A DNA stretch of 64,000 nt. Source: Shewanella olleyana. GTDB taxonomy: Bacteria; Pseudomonadota; Gammaproteobacteria; Enterobacterales; Shewanellaceae. How positions within the stretch are numbered: the stretch's first letter is position 1; each line of letters starts with the position of its first letter. A program made the position numbers and the translations under genes. The stretch covers positions 1 through 64,000 of the forward strand of contig NZ_JAKILD010000011.1 in the NCBI RefSeq assembly GCF_023283825.1. The letters run 5' to 3'. Under the pieces are notes generated by a model, which worked only from the letters and a program-made list of their open reading frames with translations, did not search any database and was not told the DNA's origin. Positions 54,646 to 64,000 of the stretch are shown in pieces.

Positions 54646-56676
54646 CTATAACTTAAACCTTTCTACTGATGTACTTAACGAGTGGGCTAGTTGATTTAGC
54701 TCTTCACTGCGCATTGCCATCTCACTTGATTCAGTTGCATTTTGCTGCGCTGTTTCTGTGGTTTCTGCCATCGTTGCCTCAATTTTTTCACTATAATTAA
54801 GCTGCTCATTTGATGCTTGGCTTATGCGTTGGCTCATACTACTGATGGTTGTTAAGGCTTGCTCGATTTGCTCAATTGCATCATTCAAACTTTGGCTTTG
54901 TGAGACACAATCTTTTGCTTGTTGCTGTCCTTGGGAAATGGCGCTGACTGCATTCTGGGTTTCGTGCTGCAGAGCGCTAATCATAGTTTGAATTTCTGAT
55001 GTAGATGATTGAGTGCGTGAAGCTAAGGAGCGAACTTCATCAGCAACCACAGCAAACCCTCGCCCATGCTCACCAGCTCTTGCAGCTTCAATAGCTGCAT
55101 TTAGCGCCAGAAGGTTAGTTTGCTCAGCAATAGCACTAATGGTCACTAGGATCCCGCCAATATTATCGCTGTGATTGCTTAGTGAAGACATAATACCCAC
55201 CGAATCATAAAGACTTGTCGATAAGGTTTCGATACGCTCACGATTGGTGTTAGCAATGACTTTAACTTGACCGCTTTGTTCTGAAGCGCGTTTAATTTGT
55301 TCTTCAGCATCAAAAACTTGGCTGTTTACAGTGTCTGAACTGTGGTGAATATGTTCAGCAAGTTGTTTAGCTTGCTCAATTTGCTGTATTTGGTTGTCTG
55401 CTGATCGGGCAATTTGCTGACCTTGCTTTTGTGACTGAGTGGCAGACTTATCAAGTAAAATGGCATCTTTATGAATATTTTTAAGTAATAACGCTAAATC
55501 ATCAGAGAGTTTATTAATGTTATCCATCAGCAAACCAAACTCATCTTCATTTCGTTTAGTTAGGCGTTTAGAAAGATCGCCACTGGCAATGCGAGATAAT
55601 GCTCGGTTGACCGCTGTGAGTGGTCCAAGCATGGCTTTTGATGTGAAAAAGTAAATTAGACAAGCCATCACGATAAATATAACCGCCATTGAAACGGCTA
55701 ATGTTTGCGCTGTAAGCACCTCATCGTCGGCTAATTGCATTAACTCGGTAAAACGCCCATTCGCCATTATCACTATTTGTTCAAGTGCTTGATTGCTGAT
55801 TTCGAGGGATTTGTTAGCAGCGAGATAATTGGTTTGAGCTAGCTGTTGCTGGTTGATTACTGCTTCTTGAGCGCGATAAAGTGTTGCTGGCTCGGCAAGT
55901 AAGGTATTTATTTTTGTTAAATTGCTGTCTAAATCTTCAAGTAACGCCTTGGCAGGTAAAGTCGCAGCCTGCTGTTTAATATAAACAGAATAAGTGCTGA
56001 TATTACTTAATATAATGGCGACATCCTGCTGGTGACTTTTAAGCTCAGCTAACGATGTCAGTCTTGGTAACTCCAACATAGTATTACCTAGTGTATAGAG
56101 TGCATCGTCAATTCTAATACCTGTGCCTGTCACTTCCTCTAATAACTGTAAGTCTTCATTAGGAACTTGCAGCATTTCCAAATCGATAGTGTTATTACTG
56201 GCATTGTTTCTTGCGGTAATAAACTCATTCTCTAACGTGTTAAATGCAGCTTTTGTGGTTTCAATGGCAAGTTTTGCGTTAAATAAAGCGTTAGATTGCT
56301 GAGAGTATTGCTGATAAGCATTATTAGCTGCGGCTAAACTGGCCTTCATTTGAGGTCGATGACTGACTTTATCGGTGAGTTGAAGATTAAGTTGCTGATA
56401 TGTTTTATCCAACGCTTTAAATTGTTGGTAACTAGTTTGGATCTGGTTTAGGTCCGATAAGGAAAAAGCTAAACTTCCAGTTTTAGCCAGTTGTAATAGT
56501 GTGACTTGTAATTCATTTGAGTAATTTTGAACAGGTACGGCAACCGTAGCAATATTGGTATTTGCAGTTTGTATATGCGCAAGCGAGCGATAAAAGAAAC
56601 TACTGCCAATGACTAAAAGTATGCCGATGGAACCAAAACCCAAAGCGATTTTTTGTTTTATAGTGAGCTGAACCAT
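54646..56676 (-). CDS. Methyl-accepting chemotaxis protein
   Basis: A 676-residue transmembrane chemoreceptor. It has a first helix at about 10-30, a long helical periplasmic sensor (about 31-325, Gln/Leu/Asn-rich), a second helix near 326-347 and a HAMP domain ([27 protein letters not shown]). The C-terminal signalling domain has the tip [20 protein letters not shown] and [12 protein letters not shown]. The ligand is unknown. There is no C-terminal pentapeptide tether for CheR. Confidence 0.93.
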   Translation of the reverse strand: MVQLTIKQKIALGFGSIGILLVIGSSFFYRSLAHIQTANTNIATVAVPVQNYSNELQVTLLQLAKTGSLAFSLSDLNQIQTSYQQFKALDKTYQQLNLQLTDKVSHRPQMKASLAAANNAYQQYSQQSNALFNAKLAIETTKAAFNTLENEFITARNNASNNTIDLEMLQVPNEDLQLLEEVTGTGIRIDDALYTLGNTMLELPRLTSLAELKSHQQDVAIILSNISTYSVYIKQQAATLPAKALLEDLDSNLTKINTLLAEPATLYRAQEAVINQQQLAQTNYLAANKSLEISNQALEQIVIMANGRFTELMQLADDEVLTAQTLAVSMAVIFIVMACLIYFFTSKAMLGPLTAVNRALSRIASGDLSKRLTKRNEDEFGLLMDNINKLSDDLALLLKNIHKDAILLDKSATQSQKQGQQIARSADNQIQQIEQAKQLAEHIHHSSDTVNSQVFDAEEQIKRASEQSGQVKVIANTNRERIETLSTSLYDSVGIMSSLSNHSDNIGGILVTISAIAEQTNLLALNAAIEAARAGEHGRGFAVVADEVRSLASRTQSSTSEIQTMISALQHETQNAVSAISQGQQQAKDCVSQSQSLNDAIEQIEQALTTISSMSQRISQASNEQLNYSEKIEATMAETTETAQQNATESSEMAMRSEELNQLAHSLSTSVERFKL

Positions 56677-56883
56677 ATTTCCCCACGCAAAGCTGATTAT
56701 ATTATTAATTATTTTTTGTTCTATCTTCAGCCATCAATAAGGTAGGCTTAACCAAAGTGACACCAAAGTGATTGATAACTATTAGTAAAGTGTAGTAGGT
56801 TTCATGCAAAAGACTTAGTTCAGAAAGCGATTAGTTATTCGACATATATTTAATTGAAAAATAAGCTTAGTTAAGGATTTATT

Positions 56884-57558
56884 GTGGCATTAAAAACCAT
56901 TAACCAGCGCGGATACATTGGAAACATCACTCCTTCAAAAATTGTTTGTATCGGCAGAAATTACGTTGATCATATTCATGAACTTGGCAATGAATTACCA
57001 GATGATATGGTGGTGTTTATTAAGCCAAACTCTGCTATTTCTGAGACCTTGACCTCATTTCATCAGGAGCCGATCCATTTTGAAACTGAGTTGTGTTTTA
57101 AAGTTGAAAATAACCAATTTTCGGCTGTAGGTATTGGGCTTGATTTAACTAAGCGTGAACTTCAATCAAAGCTTAAAACCAAACAGTTACCTTGGGAGCG
57201 GGCAAAAGCTTTTAATGGCTCAGCAGTGTTTAGCGAGTTTATTGAATTGCCATCTGGTAACTCAAGTGACAAGTTTTGTTTTCAATTGACGATTGATGGC
57301 GAGTTAGCGCAATTAGGTCATAGCGATTTGATGATGTATTCGGAGACTGACATACAAAGTTCCATTACCGAGTTTTTAACACTAGAAGAGGGTGACATTG
57401 TGATGACCGGAACCCCCAAAGGCGTGGGCTTAATAGCTAAAGGGGCAAAGTTTGAAGTCAAACTATGGGCAGAAATAGAATATGAGTCTTTTGAGCAAAT
57501 ATTATCAGCCACAAAAGCTGCTACCCCTTTATTGACTCAATCTTGGCTTGCTGAATAA
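56884..57558 (+). CDS. Fumarylacetoacetate hydrolase (FAH) family protein
   Basis: A 224-residue protein starting with GTG. It has KIVCIGRNYVDHIHELGNE (about 19-37) and FIKPNSAI. Metal-binding acidic residues lie in HFETELCFKVE, with PWERAKAFNGSA after them and MTGTPKGVGLI near the C-terminus. The family hydrolyses or decarboxylates beta-diketo acids such as acylpyruvates and oxaloacetate. The short, single-domain form resembles acylpyruvase/FAHD1-type enzymes. It is a single gene with no informative neighbours. Confidence 0.88.
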   Translation: MALKTINQRGYIGNITPSKIVCIGRNYVDHIHELGNELPDDMVVFIKPNSAISETLTSFHQEPIHFETELCFKVENNQFSAVGIGLDLTKRELQSKLKTKQLPWERAKAFNGSAVFSEFIELPSGNSSDKFCFQLTIDGELAQLGHSDLMMYSETDIQSSITEFLTLEEGDIVMTGTPKGVGLIAKGAKFEVKLWAEIEYESFEQILSATKAATPLLTQSWLAE

Positions 57559-57729
57559 TTAGCCTTTTATGGCAAAAGTTTAAACCTTAATGATTCGTGA
57601 TTCGTGATAAAGCGGTTAAAAGTCGCCACAAGATCTATCTTTGAGGGCAAATTTGATACGAAGTCTGACGTCTAAGGTCAATCTAGTTTTAGTGTTTAAA
57701 AAGTTTTTTTAGGCCCTTATGAGGTAATA

Positions 57730-57772
57730 CAAAATAAAAACCGATGTATAGCGTTTTGCCATAACATCGGTT
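57730..57772 (-). terminator. Terminator of the CBS-domain gene
   Basis: On the minus strand, AACCGATGT (57772-57764) pairs with ACATCGGTT (57748-57740), followed by TTTATTTTG. It lies 50 bp past the stop of the CBS-domain gene. Confidence 0.8.
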
Positions 57773-57823
57773 GTATCATTATTGCCGGTGATTTAACCAA
57801 TATACTAAACCTTAATCTTTAGC

Positions 57824-58384
57824 TTAATGAGCTTGGGAAAATACCTGGCTAAAAGAAGGGCGTTTGTTTATTTCAATTGGTTGGTTTAGCTTTCTTGCTA
57901 AGTCACTTGCAGCAATTAACCCTCTGATATGATGTAAATCCTGATCAATGACTAACATGTGGTGTAAATTATTTTCTTGCAATAATCGTACTATATCACT
58001 GACTTTAGCGGTCGCAATTTGATTGTAATCGAATGCTTGTAACTCTTCTCTAGGCACCATAACCTCTGTGACTAATAACTCATCAATAGTCAACATTAAC
58101 CGCTTAGCGGTAAGCATTAGGTTGTAGTGTGATAATTCTTTCTGGGTAATAATACCAAGGAATCTATCATTTTTATCAACGACTAAACGCATATACGCAT
58201 GGGTCATTTCCATGATTTTAGCTGTACCAACTGCACTGGTTGATGCGTCAACAATAATGGGTCTAGATACATCAAAATCAGTAAAAATATCTAAAGCAGA
58301 TGAATCTAAACTTGGTGTGGCTGGTTTTGATGACCATAAAAGATGATCGATAGATGCAGTACTAAATAGTTCTAAATTTCTCAT
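57824..58384 (-). CDS. CBS-domain protein
   Basis: A 186-residue soluble protein with two CBS motifs. The first is around VDASTSAVGTAKIMEMTH with LVVDKNDRFLGIITQKEL (about 44-85). The second is around ATAKVSDIVRLLQENNLHHM with LVIDQDLHHIRGLIAASDLAR (about 128-168). CBS pairs bind adenine nucleotides and act as energy or ionic-state sensors. No output domain is fused, so it probably acts on a partner protein that is not apparent here. Confidence 0.87.
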   Translation of the reverse strand: MRNLELFSTASIDHLLWSSKPATPSLDSSALDIFTDFDVSRPIIVDASTSAVGTAKIMEMTHAYMRLVVDKNDRFLGIITQKELSHYNLMLTAKRLMLTIDELLVTEVMVPREELQAFDYNQIATAKVSDIVRLLQENNLHHMLVIDQDLHHIRGLIAASDLARKLNQPIEINKRPSFSQVFSQAH

Positions 58385-58670
58385 GGGGAAAACTCCGTTA
58401 CAGTATTAAATAGCTCAGGGCACTGAACATAGCTTTGGTTAAACTTGCTACCGACAACGCAAAATAAAAATATAACCTTATCGGTATGACTACTGGTGCT
58501 TGACTTAATTATTGCATCAATAAAACCTTAACCTTGAATACACACCATAGACCTGTAAAGGCAACTGATGCAAGTAGATGAATAACATTTAATTTAGGTT
58601 AAGTTATTGCTGTTATTGTTAAATTTTGTGCTAACCTTTCATTGGTTAATAGTCTTAATAAGGAAGTTTA

Positions 58671-59345
58671 ATGACAACTAAACAAGTCGATACAAAAGAA
58701 GGTTTGTCGAAGGAGTTCAAATTTTTGCTAGCAGGTACGCCTATTAACATTGATATTTTGACCCCTGCAGGACAAAAAGGACGCTTTAGAACGATTTTTA
58801 TTGGCTATTTACCAGAACAATTCATATTAATTCAATTTCCTGAAAACAATAAGTTAGGTAACTTTGGCCAATATATTGTACAAGGGAATGAGGTTATTGT
58901 TCGTGGATTAGTAGAAGGCCATGAGGCATCTGTGATTGCTTTTTCTACCACCATAAAGCAAACCTTAAGTACTCCCACCAGAATGATGGCACTTAATTTC
59001 CCTGAAAAAATGGTCATTCATAACTTACGATCAACTAAGCGGGTATTAACGGAACTTGATGCAATAGTTAAAGCCAGAGATCAGCCTTTGCAAGCAATGT
59101 TAACTGATGTTTCATTGACAGGTTGTCACTTAGAGGCGAGTGGAGGGGCTGAAGACGAACTGATTGAAGGTGAAACCATTAACATTACAGTCAATGGGGA
59201 AGATGAAGCCCAGATATCGTTAGAAGCCAGAATTTGTAATGCAAAAGTTTCTGATCAAGGTGTTGAGTTAGGGTGCCAGTTTATCAGTGAGCAAGAAGCG
59301 CAAATTGAAAAAATTGTTCACTTGGCGTTATTAGCCGAGAAATAG
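58671..59345 (+). CDS. PilZ-domain c-di-GMP-binding protein (YcgR-like)
   Basis: A 224-residue protein. An N-terminal YcgR_2/PilZN-like domain (about 1-110) is followed by a C-terminal PilZ domain with the c-di-GMP signature in order: RSTKR (120-124, RxxxR), then DVSLTGC (146-152, DxSxxG). It is expected to bind cyclic di-GMP and change motility or surface behaviour. That it lies near two chemoreceptor genes and downstream of an exopolysaccharide region fits, but is not evidence of a direct link. Confidence 0.87.
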   Translation: MTTKQVDTKEGLSKEFKFLLAGTPINIDILTPAGQKGRFRTIFIGYLPEQFILIQFPENNKLGNFGQYIVQGNEVIVRGLVEGHEASVIAFSTTIKQTLSTPTRMMALNFPEKMVIHNLRSTKRVLTELDAIVKARDQPLQAMLTDVSLTGCHLEASGGAEDELIEGETINITVNGEDEAQISLEARICNAKVSDQGVELGCQFISEQEAQIEKIVHLALLAEK

Positions 59346-59403
59346 TTTTTTTAAAGAGACCAAGTTAAATGCTGTTAAATAGTCAGTTTACTAAACATAG
59401 ATG

Positions 59404-59669
59404 TATACCCAAACAACCTGAAGATGCTCGATTTCAGCAAGAATTTACACGCGTATAGGCAAGGCATTGATTGCGGGTAATGGTTATTCCCTTTTCAAAA
59501 TCAATAACGCAGCATAAACGCGTGTAAAACTTGCCCTCAGGGAGTTTCACCTTGTTCCCACTACGTTGTTGCGCTAATTTATAAGGTACCTACATTACCG
59601 AATTAACGCGCCTAGTATTGAAAACACGGTGAAGCTCTGAAACACATATCTTCAAGTTGTTTGGGTATA
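59404..59669 (-). mobile_element. MITE-like 266-bp repeat, copy 2 (inverted)
   Basis: Inverted relative to the copy at 51819-52084, with the same length, the same terminal TATACCCAAACAAC repeats and only a handful of mismatches by eye (for example ACGCGTATAGG versus ACGCGTTTAGG). It has no open reading frame of note. Confidence 0.88.
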
Positions 59670-59699
59670 TATCTTGGTGTGACAGAGATTGGAGAAGTA

Positions 59700-59737
59700 A
59701 TAAAAAAGACGACAAGTAAATATGACTTTGTCGTCTT
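59700..59737 (-). terminator. Terminator of yghU
   Basis: A 10-bp perfect stem AAGACGACAA/TTGTCGTCTT (59706-59715 with 59728-59737), which on the minus strand is followed by TTTTTTATT. Confidence 0.85.
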
Positions 59738-59789
59738 CGTACTGATGGCGATTTAAATATCAGAATATGAACATTTATCTTGGCGATTT

Positions 59790-60653
59790 TTAAGTTTTAG
59801 GTTTAAGACTTAATGCATTATCAATATCTTGCGCACTATATCGATTAGCGAGCTGCTCCCACTCTTCTCCCCATGAGCGATTTACGATTCTTCCTCGTTC
59901 AACTGCTGGGCGTTGCTCGATTTGTTTTGCCCACCGTAGTAAGTTCGGGTAGCTTTCAACATCTAAAAACTCGGCAGCATCGTATAAATTTCCTAATACT
60001 AAATTGCCGTACCAAGGCCAAGTTGCAATATCAGCGATACTATATTCGTCACCTGCAAGATATTGATTATTAGCAAGCTGTTTGTCTAACACATCCAACT
60101 GACGCTTAGCTTCCATTGAAAAACGATTAATTGGATATTCAAACTTTTCAGGGGCGTACGCGTAGAAATGACCAAAACCGCCACCTAAATAAGGTGCAGC
60201 GCCTTGTAACCAAAACAACCAATTCATCACCTGTGTTTTAGCGGCTAACTCAGTTGGTAAAAAGTGACCAAACTTTTCAGCTAAGTAAACTAAAATGGCG
60301 CCAGACTCGAATACATTAATTGGCGAATCTGTGCTGTTATCCAATAATGCAGGGATCTTAGAATTTGGGTTTACGGCAACAAACCCTGAGGAGAACTGAT
60401 CGCTGTCACCGATATTGATCATATGGGCATCATATTCTGCCTCAGTAATTCCAGCTGCAAGCAACTCTTCAAGCATTATGGTGACCTTTTGGCCGTTAGG
60501 TGTGCCCATTGAATAAAGCTGAAGTGCATGCTTGCCAACCGGTAAATCTTTATTAAAGCGAGCACCAGAATCAGGGCGATTGATACTTGCCCACTTACCG
60601 CCATTTTCATCTTCCATTTGCCACACTTTTGGTGGAGTGAACTTATTAGTCAT
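59790..60653 (-). CDS. yghU: YghU-type glutathione S-transferase / disulfide-bond reductase
   Basis: A 287-residue GST-fold protein with the long N-terminal extension typical of YghU (KVWQMEDENGGKWASINRP, then LPVGKHALQLYSMGTPNGQKVTIMLEEL) and the GSH-binding FESGAILVYLAEKFG. The helical C-terminal domain has WLFWLQGAAPYLGGGFGHFY. YghU proteins bind two glutathione molecules and reduce disulfides and organic hydroperoxides. The gene is monocistronic with its own terminator. Confidence 0.93.
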   Translation of the reverse strand: MTNKFTPPKVWQMEDENGGKWASINRPDSGARFNKDLPVGKHALQLYSMGTPNGQKVTIMLEELLAAGITEAEYDAHMINIGDSDQFSSGFVAVNPNSKIPALLDNSTDSPINVFESGAILVYLAEKFGHFLPTELAAKTQVMNWLFWLQGAAPYLGGGFGHFYAYAPEKFEYPINRFSMEAKRQLDVLDKQLANNQYLAGDEYSIADIATWPWYGNLVLGNLYDAAEFLDVESYPNLLRWAKQIEQRPAVERGRIVNRSWGEEWEQLANRYSAQDIDNALSLKPKT

Positions 60654-60910
60654 TGTAAAACCTCATTAATATGAAACTAGTAAAATTTATATATCGAATA
60701 TCATGGGACGGTGCTGTTTACGCTAGCATAACGCTATAAAAACAATATTAGGGCAAATATTAAGTATAAAAGCCTTAATAATAAAATCGTTTAGTTGCTT
60801 TAGTTATTGCTAACGTTTTTAAAGAATAAGTCAAATAAGCTTAAAGAGATAAGGTGCCACAATGGAGCCAGCTTAAAGGATAATTTGAAATTATCTATTT
60901 TACTTTTGGG

Positions 60911-60987
60911 AGTTAAGAGTTAAGAGTTAAAAGTTAAAAGTTAAGAGTTAAGAGTTAAGAGTTAAGAGTTAAGAGTTAAGAGTTAAG
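60911..60987 (+). repeat. Heptamer tandem repeat (AGTTAAR), 11 copies
   Basis: Eleven head-to-tail copies of the 7-mer: nine AGTTAAG and two AGTTAAA (copies 3 and 4). The array ends at the stem of the neighbouring terminator. Confidence 0.95.
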
Positions 60988-61016
60988 AAAGCTAGCCCTA
61001 AACAGCAGGCTAGCTT
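60982..61016 (-). terminator. Terminator of the PAS chemoreceptor gene
   Basis: On the minus strand, AAGCTAGCC (61016-61008) pairs with GGCTAGCTT (60997-60989), followed by TCTTAAC. The T run is short and merges with the heptamer array. Confidence 0.7.
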
Positions 61017-61054
61017 GGGGGAAATCTTGGCCGAAGATGTATTAGAGTGATGAT

Positions 61055-62632
61055 TTACCTTGCCCTTTCTATCGTTTGTTTCCAAAACTGTTTAGACAGG
61101 TGACTGGTTTTATTCGACAGTCTATTCATTTGCTCGCACTTCACTTGTGTATTTTCTGTTTGCGTCAGGCTTTGATTTGAAAGCTCATCAATTTGTAAAA
61201 TGGAGCGACTAATTTCTCCTGCAACAGTGGTTTGCTGGCTCATTGCTGCAGCATTTAACTCAGCCATTTCTTGAATGCGATTGATAGATACGAGTAGTTT
61301 ATCGAAAGCGCCATCAGCTTCTTCAGCAAGGGCGACTGAAGTGTCAGCTTGTCGTTGACCCGCTTCCATGGCTTCAGTGGTTTTTTTAGTGCTTTGCTGA
61401 AAATTAGACACGATATTCTCAATTTCTGCCGTTGAGTCGCTGGTTCTTTTTGATAACTGTCTCACTTCGTCGGCAACTACAGCAAACCCTCTGCCGCTTT
61501 CACCAGCTCTTGCAGCCTCAATAGCGGCATTTAAGGCAAGTAAGTTGGTTTGCTCTGCGATACCTTTGATTTCGCCTAACACGCCTACAATTGACTTACT
61601 ATCACGTTCAATCGTGTTAACCACTGTAGAAAAGTGAACGACTTCTTTTCGTAGCTCGCCAATTGAGCACACCACTTTAACCATACTGTTATGGCCTAAA
61701 TTAGCTGCGGTCTGACTTGTGGTGATTTCTTGGGCGGTTTGTCGAGTGTTCTCGTTAACTTCGGCAAAGCTGGTGGTCATCTCTTCCATTGCCGTTGCTG
61801 CTTGGCTAGTTTGTTGTGTTTGTTCCTGAACTCTTTCACGGGTGTTAGCAATCGTTTCATTTAGCTGCTGGCTTTCTTCACTAATTGATGTGGCTGAATC
61901 AGCCATACGTCCAACGACACCGCCCATTTCAGTGACAAGGTAATTTAATGCCAAATCAATTTTGCCGATTTCATTTTGACTGGATGAGAAAATGCCGCAA
62001 GCAATAGGATCATCAATAATATTGGTGGCTTTAGTTTCAAGATCTTTAAGGGGTCTTGTTAGAAAATAAATCCCAAAACCTGCTAGTAACGGGATAAAAA
62101 ATGCTGCAACTAGCGTTGGCATTAATAACGAAGAAATAACGCCAATTAACGAGATAAACACTGCCCATAGGCAGAGTGCACCCGTAAAGCTAAATAGTGG
62201 TGGTGTTATCGCTGCAGGCTCTTTACCTTCATTAAGTTGTTGGTAGATGCTTTCTGCTGATTTGATATGTGCCGGACATGGTTTACGTCTGACGGATTGA
62301 AGTTCATGTAAACGGCCATTTTCAAAAACTGGTGAAATATACGCATTCACCCAGTAATATTTACCCGTTTTGGTTTTATTTTTAACAATGCCACACCATG
62401 GGTTGCCACCTTTTACACGATCCCAAAGGGCTTTAAATGCAACTTTAGGCATATCTGGGTGGCGAACAATATTATGTGGCTGTCCATGTAGCTCTTCGGT
62501 GCTGTATTCTGAGATATCGGCAAATGCTTTATTGGCGTATTTTATGTTGCCATTTAGAACTGTGGTCGACAAAAGAATACAATCGTCAGTTAGCGCTTGT
62601 TCAATATTGTTGTTAGCCTTGATTTGACTCAT
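61055..62632 (-). CDS. Aer-like PAS-domain methyl-accepting chemotaxis protein
   Basis: A 525-residue chemoreceptor without a periplasmic sensor. The N-terminal PAS domain (about 15-115: [52 protein letters not shown]) matches the Aer family, which senses redox or energy state. A hydrophobic hairpin at about 145-190 anchors it. The C-terminal MCP domain has [20 protein letters not shown] and [13 protein letters not shown] chose the ATG at 62632 over the GTG at 62647, which adds only five residues. Confidence 0.92.
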   Translation of the reverse strand: MSQIKANNNIEQALTDDCILLSTTVLNGNIKYANKAFADISEYSTEELHGQPHNIVRHPDMPKVAFKALWDRVKGGNPWCGIVKNKTKTGKYYWVNAYISPVFENGRLHELQSVRRKPCPAHIKSAESIYQQLNEGKEPAAITPPLFSFTGALCLWAVFISLIGVISSLLMPTLVAAFFIPLLAGFGIYFLTRPLKDLETKATNIIDDPIACGIFSSSQNEIGKIDLALNYLVTEMGGVVGRMADSATSISEESQQLNETIANTRERVQEQTQQTSQAATAMEEMTTSFAEVNENTRQTAQEITTSQTAANLGHNSMVKVVCSIGELRKEVVHFSTVVNTIERDSKSIVGVLGEIKGIAEQTNLLALNAAIEAARAGESGRGFAVVADEVRQLSKRTSDSTAEIENIVSNFQQSTKKTTEAMEAGQRQADTSVALAEEADGAFDKLLVSINRIQEMAELNAAAMSQQTTVAGEISRSILQIDELSNQSLTQTENTQVKCEQMNRLSNKTSHLSKQFWKQTIERAR

Positions 62633-62803
62633 AAAAAATATAACCACATTAAAAATAATGAGGCATAGTGCCTTAGCTAATAAGACTCATTATTGATATA
62701 GGTCAAAAAATGTTAACGTATTATTTTTGTTGGTAAAACTGAGACTTGCTTACCGGTTTTTATTGTTAGTTGTTGATTAAAGTGGCTCACTTTAAATATG
62801 TGT

Positions 62804-64000
62804 TTATCGATGGTATTTTTTTATGCTCTCGTCATCAAGTTTGATTTTTTGTAGTAAAGTTTGAAATCTCTTATCTAATTTGTATTGAGAAAGTCTTGGA
62901 TCTTGGCGTGTGAAAATTAAACAATTCGAGTGGTATTCAACTGCTTCATTTAACAGTGAAAAGACTTTATCAGTCTCATTAAGTAGCGCATATACAATGG
63001 CTGTTTCGTAAGGGCAGGTATATTGTACAAGTGCTTCGGCTTCGACAATCAGCTCTTTTGCTCTAGTTGCTTTACCTGAAGCGGCATAAGCTTGAGCAAG
63101 GATAATTAAAGAGTATGGCGATCGATTACTTATAGAAACGCCTTTTTGAGCCATGTTTAAACTCTGTTCATAATTCTCTGAAAGGTATTCAGCTACGGAT
63201 AAACTTAAAAATAAATAAGCAAAATCTGGTAAAAGATATGACTTCTTTCTCCCCCAAGATTTAGCTAAATCTATTTGATTATTCATAAGTAATGCCCACA
63301 TTCCCCAATCTGCTATCTCCATATTTAATGGGTCTAATTCATCGGCTCGCAATAATGATTTTTTTAATCCCTCAATATTGCCCATTGCTGAATGGTAAAG
63401 GGTAAAACCTAGTTCAGTTAAAGCTAAGTCAGGGTCTTTCTCTTGAGCTGCAATTAACATTTTCCAAGCTTGTGGCCATTGCCAAGCATGGACATAAGCA
63501 AGCCCTAATGACGATATGGCTTCAGATGCATTAGGCGTTATTGTGATGACCTCAGTGGCTGAAGAGATGACCTCTGGTAATACATCCCTTGGAATATCAA
63601 ATGTGACCATGGCAATCCGATATGCATTAGCTTTAGCTATGTATGCATCTGTAAAATTAGGGTCTAATTGAATTGCAGCATTGAAAAATTCGATGGCTTT
63701 ATGAGTCGCTTTACCAGTCATTAATGATTGTTGATGTTGCCCCTGGACATATAATTTATAGGCTTGCATATTTGAGGTCGGGGCACTGACTAAAGTATTA
63801 ATTTTTTTAGACGTTAACACTTTTTGTAAGGAGTTAGACACTGAAGACGCAATATTATTTTGAATCGAAAACTGGTTTTGATTATTTAGTTTAATATCAA
63901 AGCTTCCATCCCATATCAGCTTACTATCCGTTAGATTTTCGAGCTCTACAGAAATTTGAAATTGTCCGTTAATGCCTTCCTTGATCATACCGTCGAGTAC
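62804..64000 (-). CDS. TPR-repeat protein, probable C-terminal part of a CadC-like regulator (cut by window edge)
   Basis: The frame runs off the right edge. The codons before the ATG at 63988 remain open and read ...LDG-MIKEGINGQFQISVELENLTDSKLIWDGSFD. This matches the 'GxVRRxGxxxRIxAQLxDxxTGxxLWxxxYD' segment of transcriptional activators and adenylate-cyclase-like proteins with TPR repeats. About six TPR-like repeats follow (for example KAIEFFNAAIQLDPNFTDAY). The N-terminal domain, perhaps a winged helix, lies outside the window, so the regulatory role is only an inference. Confidence 0.78.
   Translation of the reverse strand, partial: VLDGMIKEGINGQFQISVELENLTDSKLIWDGSFDIKLNNQNQFSIQNNIASSVSNSLQKVLTSKKINTLVSAPTSNMQAYKLYVQGQHQQSLMTGKATHKAIEFFNAAIQLDPNFTDAYIAKANAYRIAMVTFDIPRDVLPEVISSATEVITITPNASEAISSLGLAYVHAWQWPQAWKMLIAAQEKDPDLALTELGFTLYHSAMGNIEGLKKSLLRADELDPLNMEIADWGMWALLMNNQIDLAKSWGRKKSYLLPDFAYLFLSLSVAEYLSENYEQSLNMAQKGVSISNRSPYSLIILAQAYAASGKATRAKELIVEAEALVQYTCPYETAIVYALLNETDKVFSLLNEAVEYHSNCLIFTRQDPRLSQYKLDKRFQTLLQKIKLDDESIKKYHR

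Larger units (their letters stand above)
59346..59789. other. Intergenic region with the second MITE-like copy
   Basis: 444 bp without a gene between the PilZ gene and yghU, which converge. It holds the 266-bp repeat (59404-59669) and the yghU terminator (59700-59737). Confidence 0.8.
60654..61054. other. Intergenic region with heptamer tandem repeat upstream of yghU
   Basis: 401 bp between yghU and the PAS chemoreceptor, both on the minus strand. It contains the 11-copy heptamer (60911-60987) and the chemoreceptor terminator. The 250 bp nearest yghU should hold its promoter; no clear -35/-10 pair was assigned. Confidence 0.7.

Noticed and set aside
60911..60987. CRISPR array
   Set aside because: The units are 7 bp, directly adjacent and without spacers; it is a simple tandem repeat and no cas genes are present.

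Overview
The window looks like a chromosome segment of a marine gammaproteobacterium, most probably Shewanella or a close Alteromonadales relative. This is inferred from the AT-rich base composition, the rfaH-led polysaccharide locus, the retropepsin/rimK/deacylase trio, yghU, and the chemoreceptor and housekeeping genes at the end. No rRNA, tRNA or CRISPR array was seen. About 45 kb (1670-47392) is one very large surface-polysaccharide region. The rest is ordinary chromosome.

Layout. 1-451 is the 5' part of an IS110-type transposase, and 809-1369 is a DUF4136 lipoprotein. rfaH (1670-2161) opens the polysaccharide region. Locus A (2566-14698) holds a WecA/TagO-type initiating transferase, a small lipoprotein, and a capsule-type ABC exporter (KpsD-like SLBB protein, KpsM, KpsE, KpsT). 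Between the exporter genes lie a TagD glycerol-3-phosphate cytidylyltransferase, three TagB/TagF-like polyol-phosphate transferases (one on the opposite strand) and two glycosyltransferases. Read together this is a teichoic-acid-like (glycerol-phosphate) capsule system carried by Gram-negative export machinery.

Locus B (15081-47392) starts with a textbook JUMPstart/ops element, the recruitment site for RfaH, 100 bp before wza-wzb-wzc. It continues with wbpA-wbpB-wbpD-wbpE (UDP-2,3-diacetamido-2,3-dideoxy-glucuronate), wzx, wzy, glycosyltransferases, a PIG-L deacetylase, two sulfotransferases, a PglC/WcaJ-type initiating transferase, an aminotransferase and ugd. Next come cysD-cysN-SLC13 permease-cysC and a DHH/DHHA1 phosphoesterase, a complete module to import sulfate, make PAPS and perhaps destroy the by-product pAp. 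Then follow wbpM, a frameshifted galE, a glmM homologue and rmlBACD. The predicted product is a sulfated, uronic-acid- and amino-sugar-rich Wzy-dependent polysaccharide.

From 47420 on: an RsmB/NOP-type RNA methyltransferase, a POTRA-less Omp85 barrel and a DUF2461 protein. Then comes a 7.3-kb segment (52085-59403) flanked by two 266-bp inverted copies of a MITE-like repeat. It carries a retropepsin-like protease, RimK and an M14-type deacylase, a chemoreceptor, an FAH-family hydrolase, a CBS protein and a PilZ protein. The window ends with yghU, an 11-copy heptamer repeat, a PAS chemoreceptor and a TPR protein cut by the window edge.
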